DNA of 64,000 nucleotides. Source: Wenyingzhuangia marina (GTDB lineage: Bacteria; Bacteroidota; Bacteroidia; Flavobacteriales; Flavobacteriaceae). Below the pieces are notes generated by a model. The model was given only the letters and a program-made list of their open reading frames with translations, was not told the DNA's origin and made no database searches. The DNA lies in contig NZ_FQXQ01000007.1 in the NCBI RefSeq assembly GCF_900130035.1, positions 40,890 to 104,889 of the forward strand, read 5' to 3'. Within the stretch, counting starts at the first letter, position 1. Each line of letters begins with the position of its first letter. Positions 56,400-64,000 of this stretch are shown in pieces. The position numbers and the translations under genes were made by a program.

Positions 56400-57713
56400 A
56401 TGCGTACAAAAACAATAAAGCAAAATAAAATAAACGTAGTAACTCTAGGGTGTTCTAAAAATGTTTATGATTCTGAAGTCTTAATGGGGCAATTAAAAGC
56501 CAATGGAAAAGATGTAGTTCATGAGGATGAAAATGATGAAGGAAATATTGTAGTGATCAATACTTGTGGATTTATTGGAAAGGCTAAAGAAGAATCTGTA
56601 AATACTATTTTACATTACGCCAATCAAAAAGAACAAGGGTTGGTAGATAAAGTATATGTTACAGGTTGTTTGTCCGAAAGATATAAGCCAGATTTAGAAG
56701 CTGAAATTTCTAATGTTGATCAATATTTTGGTACGCAAGATTTACCAAACTTGTTAAAAGTTTTAGAAGCAGATTATAAGCACGAATTAATTGGAGAAAG
56801 ATTAACAACAACTCCAAAGCATTATGCCTATTTAAAAATTGCAGAAGGTTGTGACAGGCCTTGTTCTTTTTGTGCTATTCCTTTAATGAGAGGTAAACAC
56901 CGCTCTACTCCTATAGAAGAATTGGTAGAAGAAGCCGGAAAGTTAGCTGCTAACGGAATTAAGGAGTTGATTTTAATTGCACAAGATTTAACTTATTACG
57001 GGTTAGATTTATACGGAAAAAGAAACTTAGCTGATTTGTTAAAAGAATTGGTGAAGGTTGAAGGGATTGAATGGATTCGTTTGCATTATGCATTTCCAGC
57101 AGGTTTTCCATTAGATGTCTTAGATGTAATGAAATCAGAGCCTAAAGTTTGTAATTATTTAGATATTCCTTTACAGCACATCAACACTGAGATTTTAAAA
57201 TCGATGCGTAGAGGAACTACTTATGAGAAAACCAATAAATTGTTAAAAGAGTTTAGAAATCATGTTCCAGAAATGGCGATTAGAACGACTTTAATAGTGG
57301 GGTACCCAGGTGAGACAGAAGAAATTTTTCAAGAATTAAAATCATGGGTTGAAGAGATGCGTTTTGAACGTTTAGGAGTTTTTGCATATTCTCATGAAGA
57401 AGATACGCATGCTGCTACTTTGGTTGATGATGTTCCTGAAGAAGTAAAAGAAGAAAGAGTTGCTGAGATTATGGAGTTACAGGCTCAAATATCATGGGAG
57501 TTAAATCAGGAAAAAGTAGGGAATATCTATAGATGTATTTTTGATAGAAAAGAAGGTGAATACTTTATTGGTAGAACAGAACATGACTCACCAGATGTAG
57601 ATAATGAGGTGTTAGTTGAGGCTAGTAAATTTTATATTAAAACGGGAGAATTTATAGATATTAAGATATTAGAAGCTGGGGATTTTGATTTATATGGAGA
57701 GCCAGTTCGTTAA
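56400..57713 (+). CDS. rimO: Ribosomal protein S12 methylthiotransferase
   Basis: The 437-residue protein has an N-terminal UPF0004 domain with conserved Cys (TLGCSKN, INTCGFIG, VTGCLSER). A radical SAM domain has CDRPCSFCAIP, and a C-terminal TRAM region ends the protein. RimO adds a methylthio group to Asp of ribosomal protein S12. GCSKNVYDSE marks RimO rather than MiaB. Confidence 0.95.
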   Translation: MRTKTIKQNKINVVTLGCSKNVYDSEVLMGQLKANGKDVVHEDENDEGNIVVINTCGFIGKAKEESVNTILHYANQKEQGLVDKVYVTGCLSERYKPDLEAEISNVDQYFGTQDLPNLLKVLEADYKHELIGERLTTTPKHYAYLKIAEGCDRPCSFCAIPLMRGKHRSTPIEELVEEAGKLAANGIKELILIAQDLTYYGLDLYGKRNLADLLKELVKVEGIEWIRLHYAFPAGFPLDVLDVMKSEPKVCNYLDIPLQHINTEILKSMRRGTTYEKTNKLLKEFRNHVPEMAIRTTLIVGYPGETEEIFQELKSWVEEMRFERLGVFAYSHEEDTHAATLVDDVPEEVKEERVAEIMELQAQISWELNQEKVGNIYRCIFDRKEGEYFIGRTEHDSPDVDNEVLVEASKFYIKTGEFIDIKILEAGDFDLYGEPVR

Positions 57714-57802
57714 ATAACAATACCTACTAAGTCTTTTTAAATAAGCGATTTACAGAAAAATAAATCATTTAAATTTAAAAATCAACTTTTTTTGTTTTTT
57801 TC

Positions 57803-57832
57803 ATTGCTATAAAAATAATGCTTTGTATATTT
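57803..57832 (+). promoter_or_regulatory. Promoter of the putative small RNA
   Basis: ATTG at 57802-57805 and TATATTTG at 57825-57832 with a 19-bp spacer fit the Bacteroidota promoter form with one mismatch in the -33 box. Confidence 0.6.
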
Positions 57833-57837
57833 GAGAC

Positions 57838-57983
57838 ATAAATATTTAGGGGTAGGTATTTATAATTGCATTATACATCTTAATTTTTAGGGGTAGAAAT
57901 TAAAATGTTGTTTTAAATAACAGATAATGTTTAACAGTTAACCCAGTTCATAAGTTTGTTAGTCTTATGGCTGGGTTTTTTTC
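57838..57983 (+). ncRNA. Putative small RNA between rimO and dnaX
   Basis: A promoter ends at 57832 and a strong terminator lies at 57942-57983, so a transcript of about 145 nt is expected. It has no ORF longer than a few codons. TTTAGGGGTAG occurs twice, at 57845-57855 and 57886-57896, 41 bp apart; these could be paired or exposed seed sites. I do not recognise a known RNA family. It could also be a leader or attenuator for dnaX. Confidence 0.4.
57942..57983 (+). terminator. Intrinsic terminator of the putative small RNA
   Basis: ACCCAG and CTGGGT close an outer stem and CATAAG/CTTATG an inner one, followed by a long T run. Confidence 0.75.
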
Positions 57984-58012
57984 TTTTTTATTACTTTTTC
58001 TTTATTATCTGC

Positions 58013-58044
58013 TTTGCCTACAAGATATCAAATAGGTATATTTG
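58013..58044 (+). promoter_or_regulatory. Bacteroidota-type promoter of dnaX
   Basis: TTTG at 58013-58016, a 20-bp spacer and TATATTTG at 58037-58044. The dnaX start codon is at 58064, so the leader is very short. Confidence 0.75.
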
Positions 58045-58063
58045 CTAACATCAAAAAATATAT

Positions 58064-59152
58064 ATGAATCCATTTATAGTATCTGCAAGAAAATACAGAC
58101 CTCTTACTTTTGAGGATGTGGTTGGCCAAAAAGCCATTACCAATACGCTAGAGAATGCTATAAAAAATGATCATTTAGCCCAGGCATTGCTATTTACAGG
58201 TCCAAGAGGAGTTGGTAAAACAACTTGTGCTCGTATTTTAGCAAAAAAAATAAACGAGCAAGCTACTGGTGCAGAAGTTGAAGATGATTTTGCGTTTAAT
58301 GTCTTTGAGCTAGATGCTGCCTCGAACAACTCTGTTGATGATATTAGATCGTTAATAGATCAGGTACGTATTCCTCCACAAGTAGGAAAATTTAAAGTAT
58401 ATATTATTGATGAGGTACATATGTTATCTCAAGCGGCTTTTAATGCTTTTTTAAAAACATTAGAAGAGCCACCTGCACATGCTATTTTTATTTTAGCAAC
58501 TACAGAAAAGCATAAAATTATTCCAACAATCTTGTCTCGTTGTCAAATTTTTGATTTTAAAAGAATTACGGTTTTAGATGCCAAAGAACATTTAAAAAGA
58601 ATTGCAGAACAAGAAGGAGTAACAGCAGAAGATGATGCGTTGCATGTAATTGCTCAAAAAGCAGATGGTGCCATGCGTGATGCGCTTTCTATTTATGATA
58701 GAGTTATTAGTTTTGCAGGAAAAGATTTAACAAGATTAGCGGTGACCGAAAATTTAAATGTTTTAGATTATGACATTTATTTTAAAGTAACCAGCTTGTT
58801 AATCGAGAATAAAATTCCTGAAGTATTGGTTGAGTTTAATAGTGTTTTATCAAAAGGTTTTGATGGGCAACATTTTATCAATGGTTTGGCCTCTCACTTT
58901 AGAGATTTATTGGTGGCAAAAGACAATACTACTATTTCGTTATTAGAAGTTGGAGATAATGCCAAGAAACAATATCTAGAACAAGCAAATAAAGCCACTT
59001 TACCTTTTTTAATGGAGGCTATTGATAAAGCTAATCAATGTGATTTGCAATATAGAGCTAGTAAAAACCAACGATTGTTGGTAGAGATTTGCTTAATGCA
59101 ATTGGCTTCTATTACTTTTAGTGATGTAAAAAAAAAAGCAGTAACTTCATAA
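58064..59152 (+). CDS. dnaX: DNA polymerase III clamp-loader subunit, short (gamma-like) product
   Basis: The 362-residue ORF has the AAA+ clamp-loader core: YRPLTFEDVVGQ, Walker A GPRGVGKTT, Walker B YIIDEVHML, sensor ATTEKHKI and the SRC motif LSRCQIFDF, then the helical collar region. The zinc-binding Cys cluster found between Walker A and B in E. coli DnaX is absent. The frame ends at a TAA 13 bases after a run of ten A. The normal tau part continues in the -1 frame to 59763, so this is the in-frame short product or a broken gene. Confidence 0.92.
   Translation: MNPFIVSARKYRPLTFEDVVGQKAITNTLENAIKNDHLAQALLFTGPRGVGKTTCARILAKKINEQATGAEVEDDFAFNVFELDAASNNSVDDIRSLIDQVRIPPQVGKFKVYIIDEVHMLSQAAFNAFLKTLEEPPAHAIFILATTEKHKIIPTILSRCQIFDFKRITVLDAKEHLKRIAEQEGVTAEDDALHVIAQKADGAMRDALSIYDRVISFAGKDLTRLAVTENLNVLDYDIYFKVTSLLIENKIPEVLVEFNSVLSKGFDGQHFINGLASHFRDLLVAKDNTTISLLEVGDNAKKQYLEQANKATLPFLMEAIDKANQCDLQYRASKNQRLLVEICLMQLASITFSDVKKKAVTS
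59128..59137 (+). other. Run of ten A: frameshift or slippage site in dnaX
   Basis: T-A10-G lies in frame 0 as GTA AAA AAA AAA GCA. A -1 slip on A-AAA-AAA moves the reading to AGC AGT AAC, which is open to 59763. An imperfect stem AGTAACT/AGCTACT follows within a few bases. Such runs drive programmed frameshifting (E. coli dnaX) or transcript slippage (Thermus dnaX). A sequencing error in the homopolymer is the main alternative. Confidence 0.7.
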
Positions 59153-59763
59153 TTCCAGCTACTTTTTTTAGATCTCATATTCCTGTTTCTAATCAACAAA
59201 TAGATAAGAAAACTACTGCTCCACAAATTCAGCAACAGCAAGTTGAAGTTAGTAAAGAAACACTTTCAAAACCGAAACCTACTATTGCAGCTGCAGCTTC
59301 AAGACGAAGAAGAGCTTCTGCATTGTCTTTAAAAAACATCCATTCAAAATTAACAGATTTAGATTATGTTGCTACTGATGAAGATTTAAGTAACAAGCCT
59401 AAAACTCCTTTTTCTGAAATTACTTTGGTGGAAAAATGGGCTGCTTTTGGAAACTTATTACAATCTGAAGGAGAGTTAAATATGGCTTCTATCATTAATG
59501 CTAATAAACCAATCTTAAAAAATAATCAGATAGTTTTTGCTTTGCCTAATAAGTTAATGGAAGATCAGTTTGGAATTATTAGACCCAAATTATTAAATTA
59601 TTTAAGAGAAGAATTAAATAATTATGGAATTGTAGTAAAAACTGAAGTAGTTCACGAAGAGGTTAAAAAATATATTTATACGCCACAAGAAAAGTTTCAA
59701 AAGTTAGTAGAATCTAATCCTGATGTAATGTTATTAAAAACAAAATTTGGATTAGATATCTAA
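59137..59763 (+). CDS. dnaX: Tau-specific C-terminal part of DnaX (-1 frame)
   Basis: The -1 frame is open from the A run to 59763, about 208 residues. It begins with a Gln/Lys/Thr-rich linker and an Ala-Arg-rich stretch (about 59281-59325). A conserved C-terminal domain with VEKWAAFGNLLQSEGE and VFALPNKLMEDQF follows, as found at the end of Bacteroidota DnaX. The ATG at 59323 is just an internal Met-like start. Joined with the upstream ORF the long product would be about 566 residues, near the usual size. Confidence 0.75.
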   Translation, partial: SSNFIIPATFFRSHIPVSNQQIDKKTTAPQIQQQQVEVSKETLSKPKPTIAAAASRRRRASALSLKNIHSKLTDLDYVATDEDLSNKPKTPFSEITLVEKWAAFGNLLQSEGELNMASIINANKPILKNNQIVFALPNKLMEDQFGIIRPKLLNYLREELNNYGIVVKTEVVHEEVKKYIYTPQEKFQKLVESNPDVMLLKTKFGLDI

Positions 59764-59769
59764 AGTTGA

Positions 59770-60633
59770 TTGTCTATATTTAAATTCAAAACAATACTCT
59801 TGCCAAAATTCAATAAAATTCTTGTTGGTGCAGCCTTTTCACCAAATTTAAAAGTCAACATTATTCAGGCCTGTAGATTTGCCACTTACTTTAATGCAAA
59901 ATTATATGTAGTGCATATTGGAGCCTCTAGTAATTTAAAACTAGAACAACTAAATGAAATAGTAAAGAACTTTGAGTATAAGGGGCAAATTGAATTTATT
60001 TTTAAAGAAGGAAAACCAATTGAAGTCTTATCAGATATTTGTGAAGAAAATAAAATAGATTTGTTGATTTTAGGTGCGCAACAAAGAGAAAATATTTTTA
60101 AGCATTACATTGGTACTGTTGCTAAAAAGCTTACTAGAAAAGTAAAATGTTCTGTTTTACTTTTAAGAAACCAATCAAAAGTAGAGTTTGTTAAAAAACA
60201 TATTGTAATCAATGGTTTAGAGTCTGAAAGTTCAGAAAATACAATTGTTACAGCATTTTATACAGCAAAAGGTTTGTCATCTAAAAAAATAACAATTGTA
60301 GAAGAAATTGCAAATGAAGGTTTAAAGGTTGATGATGACAGATCTCTAAGAAAAGCAACCATTAATCACGAAAGAAAAACACATCAAGAAGATTTAAGGA
60401 TCAAAAAAATAATAGCAAACATTCCCGAGAAATATCAAACAGGAATTGAAATAAAGCTGCAAAGTATTTTTGGTCGTAGTGGTTATGCCATTGGTCATTA
60501 TGCTAGGGTGGTACGTGCAGATTTATTAGTGATGGATATTCCTAAAAAAAGTGGAATTTTTAAAAGATTTATGATGGATGATTTGGATTTTATATTGTCT
60601 GAATTGCCTACAGATGTATTAATAGCTAAATAA
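59770..60633 (+). CDS. Tandem universal stress protein (UspA) domains
   Basis: The protein (287 residues from a TTG at 59770) has two UspA-like domains (about 14-140 and 145-287). No ATG is available. A second TTG at 59800 gives MPKFNKILVGAAFS, the more usual UspA opening, so the start is uncertain. The first domain keeps part of the ATP loop (LILGAQQREN followed by IGTVAKKL). Usp domains bind nucleotides and act in stress responses. The SulP gene starts 5 bp later, so they are co-translated and perhaps functionally paired. Confidence 0.82.
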   Translation: MSIFKFKTILLPKFNKILVGAAFSPNLKVNIIQACRFATYFNAKLYVVHIGASSNLKLEQLNEIVKNFEYKGQIEFIFKEGKPIEVLSDICEENKIDLLILGAQQRENIFKHYIGTVAKKLTRKVKCSVLLLRNQSKVEFVKKHIVINGLESESSENTIVTAFYTAKGLSSKKITIVEEIANEGLKVDDDRSLRKATINHERKTHQEDLRIKKIIANIPEKYQTGIEIKLQSIFGRSGYAIGHYARVVRADLLVMDIPKKSGIFKRFMMDDLDFILSELPTDVLIAK

Positions 60634-60637
60634 ACTT

Positions 60638-62848
60638 ATGCCAAATAAAAAAGGAAACAAATTCATAGAAACACTTCCCCAGAATATTTTTTCTGGATTT
60701 GTGGTTTCGTTAATTGCGTTGCCATTGGGTTTAGGTTTGGCATTGGCATCAGAAGCTCCTCCTATTTCTGGAGTAATTGCTGCTGTTGTAGGTGGAATTG
60801 TAGTTTCTATTTTTGGAGGATCAAAAGTAACCATCACAGGACCTGGTAATGGTTTGGTTGTGGTGTTGTTAACTGCTATTACTACTTTAGGAGGTGGTAA
60901 TTTACAATTAGGTTACATGTATACACTTGCTGCTATTGTGTGTTCAGGTGCTATTATGATTTTATTAGGTTTTTTAAGAATGGGGATTCTGAGTGATTTT
61001 TTTCCATCAACAGCCATACAAGGAATGTTGGCCGCTATTGGTGTGGGAATCTTTGCCAAGCAATTTCATGTAATGTTGGGGAATACTCATGAAGACGGTG
61101 GTTTGGTTGAGTTGCTTTTAGAAATTCCCAAAACCATACAGCACTTTGTCAGTACTAATGATCATAACTTTTTTTATGCAGGAATAGCTGGTTTGGTCAG
61201 TTTGGCTATTATGGTTTTTCATGCAAAAATTAGAAATAAATATTTTCAGCTAATTCCGGCTCCTATGTGGATTGTGTTTTTTGCAGTTGGAATGAGTTAT
61301 TTTTATCAACTTGTTTTAAAACAAGAACATCCTATTGATGAGGAATGGTTAATTAATATTCCAAATGATGTGTTTTCAAATCTTGCTTTTCCAAATTTTA
61401 AAATCATTTATAAATTTGAATTTATAGCAACTGTAGTTTCTATTACTTTAATTGCAAGTATAGAATCTTTATTAAGTATTAAAGCGGTTGATTTGTTAGA
61501 TCCTTTAAAAAGAAGATCTAATGTAAATAAAGATTTAAAAGCTTTAGGATTGGCAACTATGATTAGTGGTTTTTTGGGAGGTTTAAATGTAGTGACTGTA
61601 ATTGCAAGAAGTTCCGTAAACGTAAATAACAAAGCAACCAATAGATCTTCTAATTTTTTTCATGCTGTTTTTTTACTTGTGTTTTTGTTGTTATTTCAAA
61701 AGCAATTACACATGATTCCTATGTCTGCTTTAGCAGCAATTTTGGTTTATACAGGTTATAGATTGGCAGCTCCTTCTAATTTATTATCGGTAAGCAAAGT
61801 TGGGAAAGATCAGTTAATCATTTTTATTATTACTTTGTTAACTACCATTTTTACGAGTTTAATCATAGGGATTTTAGCAGGGATTGTTGCAACATTTATT
61901 ACTCATGTCATTATGAATAAAGATGTTATTCTATTTTTTAGAAATGTGTTAAAGCCAAATGTTTTAATGTTTAAAGAAACAGATGGTAGTTATTATGTAA
62001 GTATTAAAAATTTTAGTTCTTTTTTAAATTTTTTTAGGTTAAAAAATAAGTTGAACTTAATTCCGGAAACTGAAAATGTGGTAGTCGATTTTTCTAGATG
62101 TAGATTTGTAGATAATACGGTGATGGAAAATATGAATACTTATGTGGAGAAATTTGAAGCCAAACAAGGAAACTTAGAAGTTATAGGATTAGATTTACAT
62201 GGAACGGAAACAACTCATCCATTTGCATCTAGAAGAATGATGCAAAAATCTTTACAAACAAAAGGATTTAGTCTAACCAAACGTCAAACAAATTTGCAAA
62301 TTGTTGCCAAAGATTTCGGATGGGAATACATTCCTTATACAGAAGAATCTATTGGAGCAATGTCGGAGTTTACTTACTTTAAGACAAGACAAATTCAGGC
62401 AACTAAAAATTTATTGCAAAATAACAATGATACTTTATTTGATGTTATTTTTACAGAGGGAGCATTTATCGCTCGTCAGTTAATAAGATCAACCATGTTT
62501 CATATCAAAATGGAACATCAGATTCCTGAATTTACGTTGGATAAAGAAGGCTTGTTTGAGTTTGTAAAACAATACACAGAATTTTCTGATATTGAAATTC
62601 CAAATCATTCAGACTTTAGTAAAAGATTTTATTTGTCAGGAACTAATAAAGAAGATATTATAAGTTTTTTTACTGATGATATTGTGTTGTTTTTAGAAAG
62701 CAATAATTATTATCACATAGAATCAAACAAAATAGGATTGTTAATTTTTAAGAAAGAAAGATTAGCAAGTGTAAAAGAAGTAAAAGCAATGATAGATTTT
62801 GGATTGCGTTTTGAGAAATTAATAAAAGAGAAATATGCTAGGGCTTAA
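60638..62848 (+). CDS. SulP-family anion transporter with STAS and extra C-terminal domain
   Basis: The 736-residue protein has about 11-12 membrane segments (about 15-430), with the SulP signature region around SGVIAAVVGGIVVSIFGGSK and GLNVVTVIARSSVNVNN. A STAS domain follows (about 450-535; VVVDFSRCRFVDN). A further region of about 195 residues has no family I recognise. SulP proteins carry sulfate, bicarbonate or other anions with sodium or protons. The UspA gene directly upstream may regulate it. miaE overlaps its end by 14 bp. Confidence 0.85.
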   Translation: MPNKKGNKFIETLPQNIFSGFVVSLIALPLGLGLALASEAPPISGVIAAVVGGIVVSIFGGSKVTITGPGNGLVVVLLTAITTLGGGNLQLGYMYTLAAIVCSGAIMILLGFLRMGILSDFFPSTAIQGMLAAIGVGIFAKQFHVMLGNTHEDGGLVELLLEIPKTIQHFVSTNDHNFFYAGIAGLVSLAIMVFHAKIRNKYFQLIPAPMWIVFFAVGMSYFYQLVLKQEHPIDEEWLINIPNDVFSNLAFPNFKIIYKFEFIATVVSITLIASIESLLSIKAVDLLDPLKRRSNVNKDLKALGLATMISGFLGGLNVVTVIARSSVNVNNKATNRSSNFFHAVFLLVFLLLFQKQLHMIPMSALAAILVYTGYRLAAPSNLLSVSKVGKDQLIIFIITLLTTIFTSLIIGILAGIVATFITHVIMNKDVILFFRNVLKPNVLMFKETDGSYYVSIKNFSSFLNFFRLKNKLNLIPETENVVVDFSRCRFVDNTVMENMNTYVEKFEAKQGNLEVIGLDLHGTETTHPFASRRMMQKSLQTKGFSLTKRQTNLQIVAKDFGWEYIPYTEESIGAMSEFTYFKTRQIQATKNLLQNNNDTLFDVIFTEGAFIARQLIRSTMFHIKMEHQIPEFTLDKEGLFEFVKQYTEFSDIEIPNHSDFSKRFYLSGTNKEDIISFFTDDIVLFLESNNYYHIESNKIGLLIFKKERLASVKEVKAMIDFGLRFEKLIKEKYARA

Positions 62849-63416
62849 ATTACCAACAGACCCAAGATGGGTAAATATTGCAGAAAAAAATATTGATGAA
62901 ATTTTAATAGATCATGCACATTGTGAGCAAAAAGCTGCTTCAACAGCTATTTCATTAATAGTAAGTTTTCCAGAGTATACAGATTTGGTTACAGAAATGA
63001 TTGCTTTGGTAAAGGAAGAAATGAGTCATTTTAAATTGGTTCACGACAGACTTATTAATAAAGGAGTTGTATTAGGTAGAGATAGAAAAGATGAATATGT
63101 AATGGATTTGATTAAATTCTTTCCAAAAGGAGGGAGTAGAACGACACAATTAGTACATCGACTTTTATATGCTGCATTAATAGAAGCACGTAGTTGTGAA
63201 AGATTTCGTTTGTTGTCAGAAAATTTAGAAGATAAAGAATTGGCTAAGTTTTATAGAGACTTAATGGTTTCTGAAGCCAATCATTATACTTTGTTTTTAA
63301 ATTTTGCTCGTCAATATGGAAATAGAACTGAAGTTGATGAAAAATGGCAAGCTTTGTTAGAATATGAAGCCAAGTTGATGAAAAATTTAGGAAACAAAGA
63401 ATCTATACACGGATAA
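62835..63416 (+). CDS. miaE: tRNA-(ms2io6A)-hydroxylase
   Basis: The 193-residue protein has the MiaE start LKLPTDPRWVNIAEKN and the ferritin-like diiron ligands in DHAHCEQKAA, EEMSHFKLVHDR and in EARSCERFRLL with SEANHYTLF. It hydroxylates the isopentenyl group on A37 of certain tRNAs. The start overlaps the SulP gene; the DUF4268 gene starts right after its stop. Confidence 0.93.
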   Translation: MLGLKLPTDPRWVNIAEKNIDEILIDHAHCEQKAASTAISLIVSFPEYTDLVTEMIALVKEEMSHFKLVHDRLINKGVVLGRDRKDEYVMDLIKFFPKGGSRTTQLVHRLLYAALIEARSCERFRLLSENLEDKELAKFYRDLMVSEANHYTLFLNFARQYGNRTEVDEKWQALLEYEAKLMKNLGNKESIHG

Positions 63417-63417
63417 T

Positions 63418-63858
63418 ATGTTTAGTAGAGAAGAATCGGCAAAAATCAGAAAAGAATTTTGGGTGAGCTATGGTAAATCTTTCCCAAGAAAATGGCTTTT
63501 GTACAATACAAAGATCAAAGACTTTGGTTTTAAATTCGTTGCTGATAGAAAAACTGCAGAAGTAACTTTAGATATTGAGTCTTCAGATGAAACACAAAGA
63601 GAGCTTTTGTTTGATCAAATTCTTTCTTTAAAAAAGATTATTGAGTCAGAATATCTACCTGATGTTATTTTCGATAAAGAATATACATTAGACAATGGAA
63701 AGAAAATTAGTCGTATATATATAGTGTATCAAAAAAAGTTTAGTATCCATAATAAAGATACTTGGGCAGATTGTTATGATTTCTTTAATAACACCATGCC
63801 AGAGTTCGAATTATTTTGGTATGAATACGAGGACTACATCCGCCAGGCAGTGGTTTAA
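63418..63858 (+). CDS. DUF4268 protein
   Basis: The 146-residue protein matches DUF4268 by its pattern (REEFWVSYGK-type start, FGFKFVADRKTAEV, and a C-terminus rich in aromatic and acidic residues). DUF4268 belongs to the restriction-nuclease-like fold group by prediction, but its role is unknown. It follows miaE by one base. An imperfect terminator lies after it. Confidence 0.85.
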   Translation: MFSREESAKIRKEFWVSYGKSFPRKWLLYNTKIKDFGFKFVADRKTAEVTLDIESSDETQRELLFDQILSLKKIIESEYLPDVIFDKEYTLDNGKKISRIYIVYQKKFSIHNKDTWADCYDFFNNTMPEFELFWYEYEDYIRQAVV

Positions 63859-63861
63859 AAC

Positions 63862-63899
63862 AAAAAAAGGACTTCTATAATAGGTCTCTTTTTTTGTTT
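63862..63899 (+). terminator. Probable terminator after DUF4268
   Basis: AAAAAAAGGACTTCTATAATAGGTCTCTTTTTTT shows an imperfect stem flanked by A and T runs. The remaining about 100 bp of the window hold no feature I can support. Confidence 0.5.
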
Positions 63900-64000
63900 T
63901 AGAGGTGTTTTTATAAGAAAGATGGTAGTTTTCATTTAGTAAGTGATATAGTTTTTAGGTACTGATTAAATGTCTTCAGAGGAGGTTATGGATTACTAAG

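Larger units (their letters stand above)
57714..58063. other. 350-bp gap between rimO and dnaX
   Basis: No protein gene is seen. The gap holds a promoter at 57803-57832, a probable short transcript with two identical 11-mers and a terminator (57838-57983), and a second promoter for dnaX at 58013-58044. Confidence 0.6.

Overview
The window looks like the chromosome of a marine-type member of the Flavobacteriaceae (Bacteroidota). It is AT-rich, start codons lack clear Shine-Dalgarno sequences, and several promoters fit the Bacteroidota form TTTG-N17-20-TAnnTTTG. Other markers are a type IX secretion C-terminal domain, the L28-L33-DUF4295 gene trio, an ExbB/ExbD/ExbD locus and a FIST/LytTR signalling set. 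No tRNA, rRNA, transposase, integrase, prophage or CRISPR array was seen.

Layout. 1-4653: a five-gene signalling operon (PAS histidine kinase, FIST protein, second histidine kinase, Hpt protein, LytTR response regulator). 4648-16162: an exopolysaccharide-type locus with a TPR/beta-barrel outer-membrane protein, a flippase, three glycosyltransferase-type proteins, a glycoside hydrolase and a secreted Ig-like protein. A 64-residue PID-CTERM-like protein follows at 16595. Three copies of a LytTR-like operator (6760, 15321, 16260), each with half-sites 21 bp apart, lie in front of genes of this block and plausibly link the signalling operon to it. 16835-28646: housekeeping genes (ribE, pdxA, DUF177-rpmF-fabH-accB-accC, an asparaginase, exbB/exbD, eno, a GNAT gene, sodB).

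29018-45770: a long minus-strand block. Its upstream part is an arsenosugar-type cluster (DUF547, peroxidase-like, ArsS radical SAM, TIGR04282 transferase, purine nucleoside phosphorylase, ArsM). Its downstream part encodes an FAD oxidoreductase, a membrane 2[4Fe-4S] protein, two GT2 enzymes and a GT87-like enzyme. A truncated copy of the start of the FAD gene lies directly after arsM, and the full copy lies about 5 kb further on. This suggests the two parts were once one operon that was split by a segment carrying an Omp85-like protein and a large type IX-secreted metalloprotease-like protein.

45832-63858: mostly housekeeping genes (queuosine-precursor transporter, fabD, U32 peptidase, menB, purU, FAH-family, cinA, rpmB-rpmG-DUF4295, ftsY, rimO, dnaX, universal stress protein, SulP transporter, miaE, DUF4268). 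dnaX is split by a -1 shift at a run of ten A, so both short and long products are likely. Five gaps between co-directional genes hold inverted repeats built from short 7-8 bp units (AGTWNNN in the left arm, WACTNNN in the right arm), placed just before the next start codon. I know of no description of this structure. A likely small RNA or leader with its own promoter and terminator lies between rimO and dnaX.
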